Assembly (NCBI RefSeq): GCF_014649395.1
Contig: NZ_BMSY01000008.1
Span: 62,001 to 126,000, forward strand
DNA from: Streptomyces aureoverticillatus
GTDB lineage: Bacteria; Actinomycetota; Actinomycetes; Streptomycetales; Streptomycetaceae
Length of the DNA stretch: 64,000 nucleotides
Direction of reading: 5' to 3'
A model generated the notes under the pieces. That model worked only from the letters and a program-made list of their open reading frames with translations, was not told where the DNA came from and ran no database searches. The position numbers and the translations under genes were made by a program. Shown here piece by piece: positions 33,042 through 41,442 of the stretch (position 1 is the first letter of the stretch; each line of letters begins with the position of its first letter).

Positions 33042-34403
33042 ATGCTGTCTGACGTGAGCGAGACAACCGACCCGCGCGTGCGGACGACACAGCAGGAGCT
33101 GCCGGGCACCCCCGAGGGGACGGGCGCCCCCGAGGGGACGGGTGGCCGGAAGCGCGGGCCCCGGATCCACCGGGCCTGGTTCGTCGCCGCCGTGGCCTTC
33201 GTGACGATCATCGGCGGCGCGGCCTTCGGCTCGCTGCCGGGCCTCCTCATCGACCCGCTGCACGACGATTTCGGCTGGTCGCGCGGCGAGATCGGCATGG
33301 GCGTGTCCCTCAACATGGCGCTGTACGGCCTTACCGCGCCGTTCGCCGCCGCGCTCATGGACCGCTTCGGCATGCGCAAGGTCGTCGCGGTCGCGCTCAG
33401 CATGATCGCGACCGGCGCCGTGCTCAGCGTCTGGATGACGGCGAGCTGGCAGCTGATGCTCTACTGGGGCCTGCTCGTCGGCCTCGGCACCGGTTCCATG
33501 GCCCTGTCCTTCTCGGCGACCGTCACCAACCGCTGGTTCGTGGAGCGGCGCGGCCTGGTCACCGGCATCCTGACGGCGGCGGGCGCCTCCGGGCAGCTGG
33601 TGTTCCTGCCGCTGTGCGCGTGGATCGTGGACGAGCACGGGTGGGAGCCCGCGGTCGTGACGGTCGCGCTCGCCGCGCTCGTCGTGGTGCCGTTCGTGTG
33701 GCTGCTCCTGCGCGACCACCCGGCGGACGTCGGACTCGCCCCGTACGGAGGGGAGTTCACGCCGAAGCCGGAGCCGACGCGGGGCGCCGCGAAGCGGACC
33801 GTACGCGTGCTCGTCGACGCGGCACGGACCGGGCCCTTCTGGCTGCTCGCGGGCTCCTTCGCGATCTGCGGCGCGTCCACGAACGGCCTGATCCGCACCC
33901 ACTTCGTGCCCTCCGCGCACGACCACGGCATGCAGATCACCGCGGCCGCCTCACTGCTCGCCGTGATCGGCGTCTTCGACATCATCGGCACGATCGCCTC
34001 CGGCTGGCTGACCGACCGCTTCGACGCCCGCCGCCTGCTGGCCGTCTACTACGCCCTGCGCGGCATCTCGCTGCTCTTCCTGCCGATGCTGCTCGCGCCG
34101 ACCGTGCACCCGCCGATGATCTTCTTCATCATCTTCTACGGCCTGGACTGGGTCGCCACCGTGCCGCCGACGCTCGCGCTGTGCCGCGAGCACTACGGCG
34201 CGGACAGCGCCATCGTCTTCGGCTGGGTCCTCGCCTCGCACCAGGTCGGCGCGGCCGTCGTCGCCTTCCTCGGCGGGGTGGCGCGGGACGTGTTCGGCAC
34301 GTACGACGTGGTCTGGTACGCGTCCGGGGCGCTGTGCGCGGCGGCGGCGCTGATGGCGCTGGTGATCCGGCGGAACGCGCGGGACGCGGAGCTGCTGGCT
34401 TGA
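33042..34403 (+). CDS. MFS transporter, monocarboxylate/oxalate-formate antiporter-like
   Basis: 453 residues from ATG 33042; GTG 33033 or GTG 33054 are alternatives, none with a good ribosome site. Twelve hydrophobic segments, with the MFS A-motif in MDRFGMRKVVAVAL and a long cytoplasmic loop around residues 230-255. Resembles the oxalate/formate antiporter and MCT-type branch that moves small carboxylates. Divergent from the GlxA-like regulator, suggesting substrate-responsive control. May import an acid fed to the surrounding CoA ligases (inference). Confidence 0.85.
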   Translation: MLSDVSETTDPRVRTTQQELPGTPEGTGAPEGTGGRKRGPRIHRAWFVAAVAFVTIIGGAAFGSLPGLLIDPLHDDFGWSRGEIGMGVSLNMALYGLTAPFAAALMDRFGMRKVVAVALSMIATGAVLSVWMTASWQLMLYWGLLVGLGTGSMALSFSATVTNRWFVERRGLVTGILTAAGASGQLVFLPLCAWIVDEHGWEPAVVTVALAALVVVPFVWLLLRDHPADVGLAPYGGEFTPKPEPTRGAAKRTVRVLVDAARTGPFWLLAGSFAICGASTNGLIRTHFVPSAHDHGMQITAAASLLAVIGVFDIIGTIASGWLTDRFDARRLLAVYYALRGISLLFLPMLLAPTVHPPMIFFIIFYGLDWVATVPPTLALCREHYGADSAIVFGWVLASHQVGAAVVAFLGGVARDVFGTYDVVWYASGALCAAAALMALVIRRNARDAELLA

Positions 34404-34406
34404 GGG

Positions 34407-35114
34407 TCAGCTGGATGTGCCGGGTGCGTTGGGGGTGCTGGGGTTGCTGGGGGTGCTGGGGGTGCTGGGGGTGAATTCGCCGAACGTGCCGCGGTGGAAG
34501 AGCAGGGGTGCTGCGGTGTCCCCGTCCCCTTCCCTGCCTCCGTCCCCGTCGACGGTGCCGAGTGCCTCCACGCGGCCGACGACGATCAGGTGGTCGCCGC
34601 CCGTGTGCACGGCCTGCACCGCGCAGTCGACCCAGGCCGGCGCGCCCGCGAGCCGCGGTGACCCCGTGACCGGGGCGGCGTCGTAGGCGACCCCCGCGAA
34701 CTTGTCCGCCCCGCTGACGGCGAAGGCGCGGCACAGGGCGCCCTGGCGCGCGCCCAGGATGTTCACGCAGAAGACGCCCGCGCGGGCGATGCGGGGCCAG
34801 GTCGTCGACGTACGGGCGACCATGAAGGAGACCAGGGGCGGGTCGAGGGAGAGCGACGCGAAGGACTGGCAGGCGAAGCCGGCGGGACCGGTCTCTCCCG
34901 GGGCTGCGGGAGCCGTCACCACGGTCACGCCGGTCGCGAAGTGGCCGAGCACGCGGCGGAATTCGGCCGCGCCGACCGGCGCGCGCTCGTCCTCGCGGAC
35001 GGCCCGCAGGTGGGGGCGCGGCAGCGCCTCGACCGGGCGGTCGGCCGCGGTGGCGGCGCCGACCGACCTGAGGTAGCGGACGACGGTGGCGGCCATGCCT
35101 GCGTGTCCCATCAT
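34407..35114 (-). CDS. Flavin reductase family protein (HsaB-like)
   Basis: 235 residues. Flavin-reductase core at about 45-190: FRRVLGHFATGVTVVTA, GFACQSFASLSLDPPLVSFMV, FCVNIL, HLIVVGRVE. This family supplies reduced FMN/FAD to two-component monooxygenases; HsaB of steroid degradation belongs here. No oxygenase component is adjacent. The last about 20 residues are a Thr/Pro/Ser repeat tail (TPSTPSTPSNPSTPN). A perfect CTGACGGACCGTCAG operator lies 14 bp upstream of the ATG. The stop is almost adjacent to the convergent MFS stop. Confidence 0.88.
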   Translation of the reverse strand: MMGHAGMAATVVRYLRSVGAATAADRPVEALPRPHLRAVREDERAPVGAAEFRRVLGHFATGVTVVTAPAAPGETGPAGFACQSFASLSLDPPLVSFMVARTSTTWPRIARAGVFCVNILGARQGALCRAFAVSGADKFAGVAYDAAPVTGSPRLAGAPAWVDCAVQAVHTGGDHLIVVGRVEALGTVDGDGGREGDGDTAAPLLFHRGTFGEFTPSTPSTPSNPSTPNAPGTSS

Positions 35115-35127
35115 GCTTCCATTGAAC

Positions 35128-35142
35128 CTGACGGACCGTCAG
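35128..35142. promoter_or_regulatory. Catabolic operator candidate, site 4 (perfect palindrome)
   Basis: CTGACGGACCGTCAG, 7-1-7 perfect palindrome, 14 bp upstream of the flavin reductase ATG. Best match to the consensus in the window. Confidence 0.8.
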
Positions 35143-35174
35143 ATAGGAAGGGTCTCGGGGTAGCGGCGGAGGGC

Positions 35175-35978
35175 CTACTTGCCCCGGTACGTGGGCTGCC
35201 TGCGCTCCACGAACGCCGCCACGCCCTCCTGTGCGTCCGCCGTCGTCATGTTGATCTCCTGGGCCGCCGCCTCCGCGGCGAGGGCCGTGGCGCGGTCGGA
35301 CTCCAGGGAGGCGTTGACGAGTTGCTTGGTGAGGGCGAGGGCGCGGGTGGGGGCCGTGGCGAGGCGGTCCGCCCAGGCGTGGGCCGTCTTCTCCAGGTCG
35401 GCGTCGGGGACGACGCGGTTGACGAGGCCGAGGCGTTCGGCGTCCGCCGCGGGGAGGGCGTCGCCGAAGAACATCAGTTCCTTGGTGCGGTGGGGGCCGA
35501 TGAGGCGGGGGAGGAGGTAGGCGCCGGCGCCGTCCGGGACCAGGCCCCTCCGTACGAACACCTCGATGAACCTTGCCGATTCGGCGGCGAGGACCAGGTC
35601 GCAGGCGAGGGCCAGGTGGGCGCCTATGCCCGCCGCGGTGCCGTTGACGGCGGCCAGGACGGGTTTCTCGCAGTCGAGGACCGCGGTGATGAGGCGTTGG
35701 GCGCCGTGCTTGATGGTGCGCGCGATGTCGCCCGGGACTCTCTCCGCCTGCGGCGGGGCTGTGGTGGGGGAGCGGAGGTCTGCGCCCGCGCAGAAGCCCT
35801 TGCCGGTGGCGGTGAGGACGACTGCCCTCGTGTTCGGGTCGGCCGTCGCTGCGTCCAGCAGGGCGATGAGGTGGTCGCGCTGCTCTGCCGTGATCGCGTT
35901 CATCACCTCGGGCCGGTTGAGGGTGATCCAGGAGATGTTGTTGTGGCGGGTGTGGAGGATGGTGGGTGTGGTGGGCAT
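35175..35978 (-). CDS. Enoyl-CoA hydratase/isomerase family protein
   Basis: 267 residues from ATG 35978. Crotonase fold: ITLNRPEVMNAIT, GKGFCAGADL (oxyanion-hole region), ILD-like KPVLAAVNGTAAGIGAHLALACDLVLAAE, and a late FVERRQPTYRGK typical of enoyl-CoA hydratases acting on the beta-oxidation spiral. Glu in the position after GLVPDGAGAYLLP is not obvious, so hydratase versus isomerase activity is uncertain. No operator palindrome lies directly upstream; the upstream region is filled with dispersed repeats. It is 60 bp upstream of the flavin reductase on the same strand. Confidence 0.9.
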   Translation of the reverse strand: MPTTPTILHTRHNNISWITLNRPEVMNAITAEQRDHLIALLDAATADPNTRAVVLTATGKGFCAGADLRSPTTAPPQAERVPGDIARTIKHGAQRLITAVLDCEKPVLAAVNGTAAGIGAHLALACDLVLAAESARFIEVFVRRGLVPDGAGAYLLPRLIGPHRTKELMFFGDALPAADAERLGLVNRVVPDADLEKTAHAWADRLATAPTRALALTKQLVNASLESDRATALAAEAAAQEINMTTADAQEGVAAFVERRQPTYRGK

Positions 35979-36420
35979 CGGGGTCCGTTTCGGTGGGTGG
36001 GTGGTTGGTCCCTGCCGGGGGCTCCCCAATCCCACCCCTTCCCGTAACTGAGGGCTCCGCCCCCAGACCCCCTTGTCGGCCTGAACGGCCTCGTCCTCAA
36101 TCGCCGGACGGGCTAGAAGGGCCGGACGGGCCAGAAGGGTCGGGAGGGCTGGGAGGGTGGGTGGGCTGGAAGGGTGGATGGGCGTTGATCGGCCTGGACG
36201 GCCTCGTCCTCAATCGCCGGACACGCCCTAGAAGGGCCGGACGGGCTGAAACTCAGCCGCACATTCTCAGCCCGTCCGGCGTTTGAGGACGAGGCCCGAA
36301 GGGCCGAAGAGGGGGGAGAGGGGCGCAGCCCCAGGTGAGGGCGGGTGGGTGGGGGACATAGCCGCTCCGGCGGTTGAGGAGCGGGGGTCCAGGGGGCGGA
36401 GCCCCCTGGGGGTGACACGG
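35979..36420. other. Repeat-filled intergenic region
   Basis: 442 bp made almost wholly of dispersed-repeat copies and fragments in both orientations between an enoyl-CoA hydratase and an ADP-forming CoA ligase (both - strand). No ORF of interest and no visible promoter for the hydratase other than the repeat-adjacent sequence. Confidence 0.6.
36010..36413. repeat. Cluster of at least four dispersed intergenic repeat copies
   Basis: Copies or fragments at about 36010-36116 (+), 36188-36254 (+, partial), 36271-36340 (-) and 36358-36413 (-). Landmarks include CTCAATCGCCGGACGGGCTAG, CCCGTCCGGCGTTTGAGGAC and the GGGGGCGGAGCCCCCTGG hairpin. Same family as elsewhere in the window but here stacked. 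Confidence 0.75.
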
Positions 36421-38646
36421 TCAGTGGCAGATGGCCAAGGCGTCCAGCGCCACCGCCCCCTGGCCCCGGGGCAGGACCACCAAGGGGTTGATGTCCAGCT
36501 CGGCCAGGGAGTCCCCCAGCTCAAGGGACATGCGCTGGACCCGCAGGACGACCTCGACGAGCGCGTCCAGGTCGGCCGGCGGGGCGCCCCGGACCCCGTC
36601 GAGCAACGCCCGCCCCCGCAACCCCGCAAGCATCCCCCGCACCTCCTCCTCCCCGAACGGCGGCACCCGCACGGCCACATCCCGCAGGACCTCCACGAGC
36701 ACACCCCCAAGACCCACCGTCACGGTCGGCCCGAACAGGGGGTCGGGGGCGATGCCGACGACCATCTCGACGCCCCGCTCGACCATCTGGCAGACCAGGA
36801 CCCCGTCCAGGTCGACCTCTTCGTAGCGGGCGATGTCGGTGAGGTCCCGGTAGGCGTCCCGCACCTGACTGGCCGAGGTGAGGCCGACCTTGACGAGGCC
36901 CAGCTCGGTCTTGTGGGCGATGCGGGCCCCGGACGCCTTCATCACGACGGGATACCCGACGAGCCCGGCCGCCCGCACGGCCGCCGCCGCGCTGGTCACC
37001 AACTGCTCGCGCGGCACCCGGATCCCGTACGCCCGCAGCAACTGCTTCGCCGCGTGCTCGCTGAGCCGCTGCCCGGGCCGAAGCAGCGCCTGCGCCTTGC
37101 GGTAGGAGGGCGAGACGGTGCGCGGCGCCTCGTCGAAGGGGGAGCGGTAGGAGGAGGTGAAGCGGTGGTGGTCGACGTACGCGCGTACGGCGCCGATGCA
37201 GTTGGCGAACGTACGGAAGGTGGCCACCCGCGAGGACCCCAGCAGCACCTCGCGGTACGCGGCCTCCGTGCCCACCGGCGAGCCCCACACCACGCACACC
37301 AGCTTGTCCGTCCGCTCGGCGGCGTCCACGAGGTCCTGCGCGAGCTTGTCGCTCATCGGCGGGAAGGGGCCGGTGATGGGGCAGATGAGGACGCCGACGT
37401 CCGGATCGGCCAGGATCGCGTCGATGATCTTGCGGCCGCGCCAGTCGCCGACCGGGTGGCCGCCGTTGTCGACGGGGTTGGCGACGTTCAGGTAGTGGGG
37501 GATCCAGTCGTGCAGCTCGGCCTGCTTGGCGTCGGAGAGCGTCGGGAGCCGCAGCCCGGCCTCGGCGGCGAGGTCGGCGAAGTGCGCGCCGGTGCCACCG
37601 GAGATCGAGTACACGACCACGCCGTCGGACCGTGGCGGCCGCGCCCGCGCCAGCAGGGTGGCGGTGTCCTGGAGTTCGTCGAGGCCGTCGACGCGGATCA
37701 CGCCGTACTGCCGCATCGCCGCGTCCACGACCGCGTCCGCCCCGGTCAGCTTGCCGGTGTGGGACGCGGCCGTGCGCGCCCCGGTCTCGGTGCGGCCGAC
37801 CTTCACGGCGACGACGGGCACCCTGCGCCGGGCGGCCCGGTCCGCGGCGAGCAGGAAGGCCCGGCCGTCCTTGAGGCCCTCCACGTAACAGGCGATGGCG
37901 CCGACGTCCGGCTGCTCGGCGAAGTAGGAGATGAAGTCGGCCGTCTCCAGGTCCGCCTCGTTGCCCGTCGGCGCCCAGTGGGACAGGCGTACGCCGAGTT
38001 CCTGGAGCGTGAAGACGGGGCGGCCCTGGTGCCCTGACTGGGTGATGAGGGCGATGGCCGGGCCTTCGAGGTCGTCGCGGAACTCCTCGAAGGCGTTGAG
38101 GTTGGTGTTCGGGCCGAGCAGCCGCATGCCCGAGCGGCTGACGGCGGCGGCGAGGCGCTCCTGCGCCACCGCGCCCGCCTGGCCCGTCTCGGCGAACCCG
38201 GAGGCGAACGCGACCGCGAACTTCACCTTCGCCTCGGACAGTTCCTCGATGACGGGGAGCGGGTCGCCGACGAGGAGCACGGCGAGGTCGACCTGCTCGG
38301 GCAGGTCCGCCACGGACGGGAAGCAGGGCCTGCCGAAGACGGCGGGGCGGGTCGGGTGCACGGGGTGAAGGCGGGCGCCGACCCGCTCCGCCCAGGCCAC
38401 GAGCTGGCGCGTGATGCCGGTGTTGGGCCGCCCCTCGCCGTCCGAGGCGCCGATGACGGCGACGGACTCGGGGCGGAAGAAGCGGTCGAGGTCGGGTACG
38501 TCGGCGTACAGCGGCCGGCCGCCGACGTCCAGGTCGCCGGCGCCCGCGGGGCGCCCGTGGACGGCGTCGGCGGGGAGGTTGCCGCAGGCCACCGCGCGAG
38601 CGCGGCGGGGGTCGGAGGTGAAGGTGCCGTATGTCGATCCAAGCAT
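36421..38646 (-). CDS. ADP-forming acyl-CoA synthetase (acetate-CoA ligase family)
   Basis: 741 residues from ATG 38646. Order of domains: CoA-binding Rossmann domain (about 45-170, SVAVIGASDGEGRPNTG), two succinyl-CoA-ligase-like flavodoxin domains (about 180-490) including the phospho-histidine segment RTAASHTGKLTG, then an ATP-grasp domain (about 520-740; YPVVMKASGARIAHKTELG, ending in ELDINPLVVLP). Such single-chain NDP-forming ligases activate acids with ATP to ADP. Two tandem operator palindromes precede it, tying it to the acyl-CoA regulon. Confidence 0.9.
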   Translation of the reverse strand: MLGSTYGTFTSDPRRARAVACGNLPADAVHGRPAGAGDLDVGGRPLYADVPDLDRFFRPESVAVIGASDGEGRPNTGITRQLVAWAERVGARLHPVHPTRPAVFGRPCFPSVADLPEQVDLAVLLVGDPLPVIEELSEAKVKFAVAFASGFAETGQAGAVAQERLAAAVSRSGMRLLGPNTNLNAFEEFRDDLEGPAIALITQSGHQGRPVFTLQELGVRLSHWAPTGNEADLETADFISYFAEQPDVGAIACYVEGLKDGRAFLLAADRAARRRVPVVAVKVGRTETGARTAASHTGKLTGADAVVDAAMRQYGVIRVDGLDELQDTATLLARARPPRSDGVVVYSISGGTGAHFADLAAEAGLRLPTLSDAKQAELHDWIPHYLNVANPVDNGGHPVGDWRGRKIIDAILADPDVGVLICPITGPFPPMSDKLAQDLVDAAERTDKLVCVVWGSPVGTEAAYREVLLGSSRVATFRTFANCIGAVRAYVDHHRFTSSYRSPFDEAPRTVSPSYRKAQALLRPGQRLSEHAAKQLLRAYGIRVPREQLVTSAAAAVRAAGLVGYPVVMKASGARIAHKTELGLVKVGLTSASQVRDAYRDLTDIARYEEVDLDGVLVCQMVERGVEMVVGIAPDPLFGPTVTVGLGGVLVEVLRDVAVRVPPFGEEEVRGMLAGLRGRALLDGVRGAPPADLDALVEVVLRVQRMSLELGDSLAELDINPLVVLPRGQGAVALDALAICH

Positions 38647-38679
38647 CGGTCCGCCCGCTCCTGTGTGACAGCAACATAA

Positions 38680-38694
38680 CTGACGCATAGTCAG
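38680..38694. promoter_or_regulatory. Catabolic operator candidate, site 5
   Basis: CTGACGCATAGTCAG, 34 bp upstream of the ADP-forming CoA ligase start; first of two tandem sites. Confidence 0.7.
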
Positions 38695-38703
38695 GTTACT
38701 GAA

Positions 38704-38718
38704 CTGACGCTCCGTCAG
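38704..38718. promoter_or_regulatory. Catabolic operator candidate, site 6
   Basis: CTGACGCTCCGTCAG, 24 bp (just over two helical turns) from site 5, on the same face as expected for cooperative repressor binding. Confidence 0.72.
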
Positions 38719-38769
38719 GAATGGGGCTGCGGGTTTTCTACGACGGCGCGGGGAGGCGGCCGTACGTGC

Positions 38770-38826
38770 ACAAGGGAGCTGTCTGTGGCGCGTGACGTGA
38801 ACAAGGGAGCTGCCTGTGGTGCGTGT
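38770..38826 (+). repeat. 26-bp imperfect direct repeat, period 31 bp
   Basis: ACAAGGGAGCTG-CTGTGG-GCGTG at 38770-38795 and 38801-38826. Looks like a local duplication of a ribosome-site-like sequence; no gene starts in it. Confidence 0.55.
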
Positions 38827-38967
38827 GACAGGTGCGTACACCCGGTAACACCACCGAACCGCAGAAGTCGGCGCCTGCCAAGGGCGCGTGGTCGAACTGG
38901 CCGGTTACTTACGAAGCCGCCCGCAGCCGCCGCCCCGGGTCGGCCTCGGCTCACGAAGCCGCCCCGC

Positions 38968-40176
38968 CTACGAGCCCGCCCGGCTCCGTGCCTTCGCCAC
39001 CGCCGCCGCGATCCGCCCCGCGTCCCTGGCCAGTTCGCGCAGCATCCCGCTGATGGGGTTGGTGAAGCCGGTGAAGTACAGGTCCGGCGCGCCGGGCGCC
39101 GTGCGCGGGCCGTGCGCGCGCGGGCGGCCCCGGCCGTCGAGCACGTCGAGGTGGCCGAGCAGCGGCTCCAGGGCGCGACGGTAGCCGGTGGCGGCGATCA
39201 CGGTGTCCGGGCCGACGCGGGTGCCGTCCGCGAGGACCACCTTGTCCGCCTCGAAGGACTCGACGGCGGCCACGGGCTCGACCCGCCCCTTGCGCACGGC
39301 GTCGACGATCCCGACGTCCTGCACCGGGATGGCGCCCTCGTGGACCCGTGAGTACAGCCCGGTCGTCGGGCGCGGCAGCCCCTGCGCGGACAGGTCCGGC
39401 ACGCTCACCTTGGCGATCACGCGCCCGAGCCGGTCGACCACCGGCACCGGCAGCCTCCGGCACAGGATCCCGGAGCGCTGCGCGGGCCACCCGGCCGTGG
39501 TCCGGCGCACGATGTGCGGCGCCGTGCGCACCGCGAGCCGCACCCGCGCCGCGCCGCCCTCGATCAGGTCGACGGCGATCTCCGCGCCGGTGTTGCCGGC
39601 GCCGACGACGAGCACGTCCTTGTCCGCGTACGGGGCGGGGTTGCGGTAGGCGTTCGCGTGCAGCAGATCGCCGGTGTACGTCTCGCGGCCGGGCCAGTCG
39701 GGCACGTGCGGGGTGTGGTTGTGGCCGGTGGCGACGACGACCGCGCTGCCGGTCAGCTCGCGCCCGCCGGTGGCGTGCAGCAGCCAGCCGGCGCCGTCGG
39801 CGGTGCGCTCCAGGCGCGACACCTCCACGCCGGTCACGACCTCCAGCTCGTGGTACTCCGCGTACTTGTCCAGGTAGCGGATCACGTCGTCCCGCGCCAC
39901 CCACCGCCCGAACGAGCGCGGCATCACGAGGCCGGGCAGGCCGGAGAGGCGGCGCGTGGTGTGCAGGCGGAGGCGGTCGTAGTGGGTGCGCCAGGAGGCG
40001 CCGACGCGGTCGGACTTCTCCAGGACGACGGCACGTACGCCGCGGGCGCGCAGGGCGGCCGCCACGGAGAGCCCGCCGGGGCCGCCGCCGATGACGTAGA
40101 CCGGGTGGTCGTCGGCCGGGCGGCTGGGCGCGGGGAACTCGGTGCGGCGCGCTCGGGGGGTGGTGGGGTCGGCCAT
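38968..40176 (-). CDS. FAD/NAD(P)-binding oxidoreductase, flavin-containing monooxygenase-like
   Basis: 402 residues from ATG 40176. FAD-binding VIGGGPGGLSVAAAL at about 27-41 and a second dinucleotide site VLVVGAGNTGAEIAVDL at about 187-203. ATGHNHTPHVPDWPG resembles the class B monooxygenase hinge (ATG motif), and IAATGYRR is near the C-terminus. The strict FxGxxxHxxxW/F Baeyer-Villiger fingerprint is not obvious, so it could be an FMO-like oxygenase or a ferredoxin/flavodoxin reductase relative. Divergent from the OB-fold gene; an operator palindrome lies between them (site 7), 126 bp from this start. Confidence 0.85.
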   Translation of the reverse strand: MADPTTPRARRTEFPAPSRPADDHPVYVIGGGPGGLSVAAALRARGVRAVVLEKSDRVGASWRTHYDRLRLHTTRRLSGLPGLVMPRSFGRWVARDDVIRYLDKYAEYHELEVVTGVEVSRLERTADGAGWLLHATGGRELTGSAVVVATGHNHTPHVPDWPGRETYTGDLLHANAYRNPAPYADKDVLVVGAGNTGAEIAVDLIEGGAARVRLAVRTAPHIVRRTTAGWPAQRSGILCRRLPVPVVDRLGRVIAKVSVPDLSAQGLPRPTTGLYSRVHEGAIPVQDVGIVDAVRKGRVEPVAAVESFEADKVVLADGTRVGPDTVIAATGYRRALEPLLGHLDVLDGRGRPRAHGPRTAPGAPDLYFTGFTNPISGMLRELARDAGRIAAAVAKARSRAGS

Positions 40177-40301
40177 GTTCTGGAGAGTAACCACGCCGTC
40201 ACTTGATGGGTGACGGACAAGTCCGAAACCGGTTGCGATCCGATCACGCGCACACTCCCGCCGCGCACCCGCCTTGCGCTCCCGCCGCCAGCCGCGCTGA
40301 A

Positions 40302-40316
40302 CTGACGTGCCGTCAG
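40302..40316. promoter_or_regulatory. Catabolic operator candidate, site 7
   Basis: CTGACGTGCCGTCAG, 90 bp upstream of the OB-fold protein ATG and 126 bp upstream of the divergent flavoprotein. Confidence 0.72.
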
Positions 40317-40406
40317 CATGTGTTGGCCCGGTGCCCGGAATGTCCGGAGGAGAAGAAGGACAAGAAGGGCCGATTCGAACCGCCCACGCCCCGTAGGGAG
40401 CCCCTC

Positions 40407-40820
40407 ATGGACGTACGTTTCGACCTCCCCGAGGTTGACGCCTTCACCCGCCCCTACTGGGACGCCGCCGCCGAGGGCCGCCTCCTGATCCGCCGCTGCC
40501 ACGCCCCCGACTGCGGACGGGCCCACCACTACCCGCGCGAGTTCTGCCCGCACTGCTGGAGCGAGGACGTCACCTGGGAGCGGGCGAGCGGCCGGGCCGC
40601 GCTCTACACCTGGTCGGTGGTGCACCGGAACGACCTGCCGCCGTTCGGCACCCGCGTCCCGTACACGGCCGCCGTCGTCGACCTGGCCGAGGGCCCGCGC
40701 ATGATGACCGAACTCGTCGACCGCGAGGAGTCCGCCGCGCTTCGCCCGGGCCTGCCCCTGGAGGTCACGTTCCGCGAGCGGGCGGAGGGCGTGACGGTGC
40801 CGGTGTTCCGGGCTCGCTGA
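40407..40820 (+). CDS. OB-fold (DUF35) acyl-CoA-associated protein
   Basis: 137 residues from ATG 40407 (TAGGGAG upstream). N-terminal zinc ribbon with C-x4-C...C-x2-C (CHAPDCGR, FCPHC) at about 24-45, then an OB-fold with LYTWSVVHR and VVDLAEGPRMMTELVD. This is the typical ChsH2/DUF35 layout. Such proteins pair with SCP2-thiolase-like proteins to form aldolases or thiolases on CoA intermediates of steroid side-chain degradation. The nearest thiolase-like gene is at 43192; they may pair in trans. Confidence 0.88.
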   Translation: MDVRFDLPEVDAFTRPYWDAAAEGRLLIRRCHAPDCGRAHHYPREFCPHCWSEDVTWERASGRAALYTWSVVHRNDLPPFGTRVPYTAAVVDLAEGPRMMTELVDREESAALRPGLPLEVTFRERAEGVTVPVFRAR

Positions 40821-40911
40821 GTCGGGGGCTCCGGAGGACCCGCTGCCGCGGAGGCTCCGAAAGGCCGCGTGGGCCGGGGCCGGGGCAGTGGGGCAGGGGT
40901 GGGCCGGGCCC

Positions 40912-41442
40912 TCAGGTGTCGGTAGCGACCCGCTTCACATAGCGGTGGCACGGCACATGGATGGGCCCGCTGTCGCTCGCCGCCAAGTACTCGAAGAGGC
41001 CCTCGTCCGTCCAGCCGTTGCGCTCGTAGAACCTGCGGGCCCGCGCGTTGCCGTTGACCACCGCCAGCCACGCCTTCGCGTACCCCTTCGACGCCACCCG
41101 CCGCTCCGCCTCCGCGAGCAGCGCCCGCGCCACGTTCGTGCCCCGGTGGGCGGCGTCGACGTACACCTGCTCCACCTCGTCGTCGACCACCATCACGAAA
41201 CCGGCCACCGCGCCGCCGACCGTGGCCACCACCGTGTCCGCGACCCGCTGCGGCGCCCGCTGCCGGAACGACTGCGCCGTCCGCACCGCCACCAGCGCAT
41301 CCGGTACGTGGCCCAGGTGGCCGTCGGCCCAGCCTTCGTGCCAGATGCGTGCGACCACCGCCGAGTCGGCCTTCGTCGCGGCCCGCAGCGTCACGGGTTC
41401 GACGCCGCCCTCGGTGCCGTTCTCGTGGATGGTCACGGCCAC
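40912..41442 (-). CDS. GNAT acetyltransferase
   Basis: 176 residues from GTG 41442 (GGGAG five bases upstream). Conserved GNAT beta4/alpha3 region VYVDAAHRGTNVARALLAEAERR (acetyl-CoA binding) and AWLAVVNGNARARRFYERNGW. Small-molecule or protein N-acetyltransferase of unknown target. Its start overlaps the last codons of the upstream pyridoxamine-oxidase-like gene by ten bases, so the two are co-transcribed. Confidence 0.88.
   Translation of the reverse strand: MAVTIHENGTEGGVEPVTLRAATKADSAVVARIWHEGWADGHLGHVPDALVAVRTAQSFRQRAPQRVADTVVATVGGAVAGFVMVVDDEVEQVYVDAAHRGTNVARALLAEAERRVASKGYAKAWLAVVNGNARARRFYERNGWTDEGLFEYLAASDSGPIHVPCHRYVKRVATDT

Larger units (their letters stand above)
38647..38967. 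other. Intergenic region with double operator and direct repeat
   Basis: Contains operator sites 5 and 6 and a 26-bp imperfect direct repeat (38770-38795 and 38801-38826, 23/26 identical, period 31). Each copy has AAGGGAGCTG followed by a GTG. No credible ORF; short frames that open here run antisense into the flavoprotein gene. Confidence 0.45.

Noticed and set aside
3214..36413. Dispersed repeats as insertion sequences or CRISPR
   Set aside because: No transposase, no target duplications and no regular repeat-spacer pattern; short hairpin-bearing elements at gene ends only.
38785..39053. Two short + strand ORFs after the double operator
   Set aside because: Run antisense into the flavoprotein gene and lose coding character after about 30 codons.
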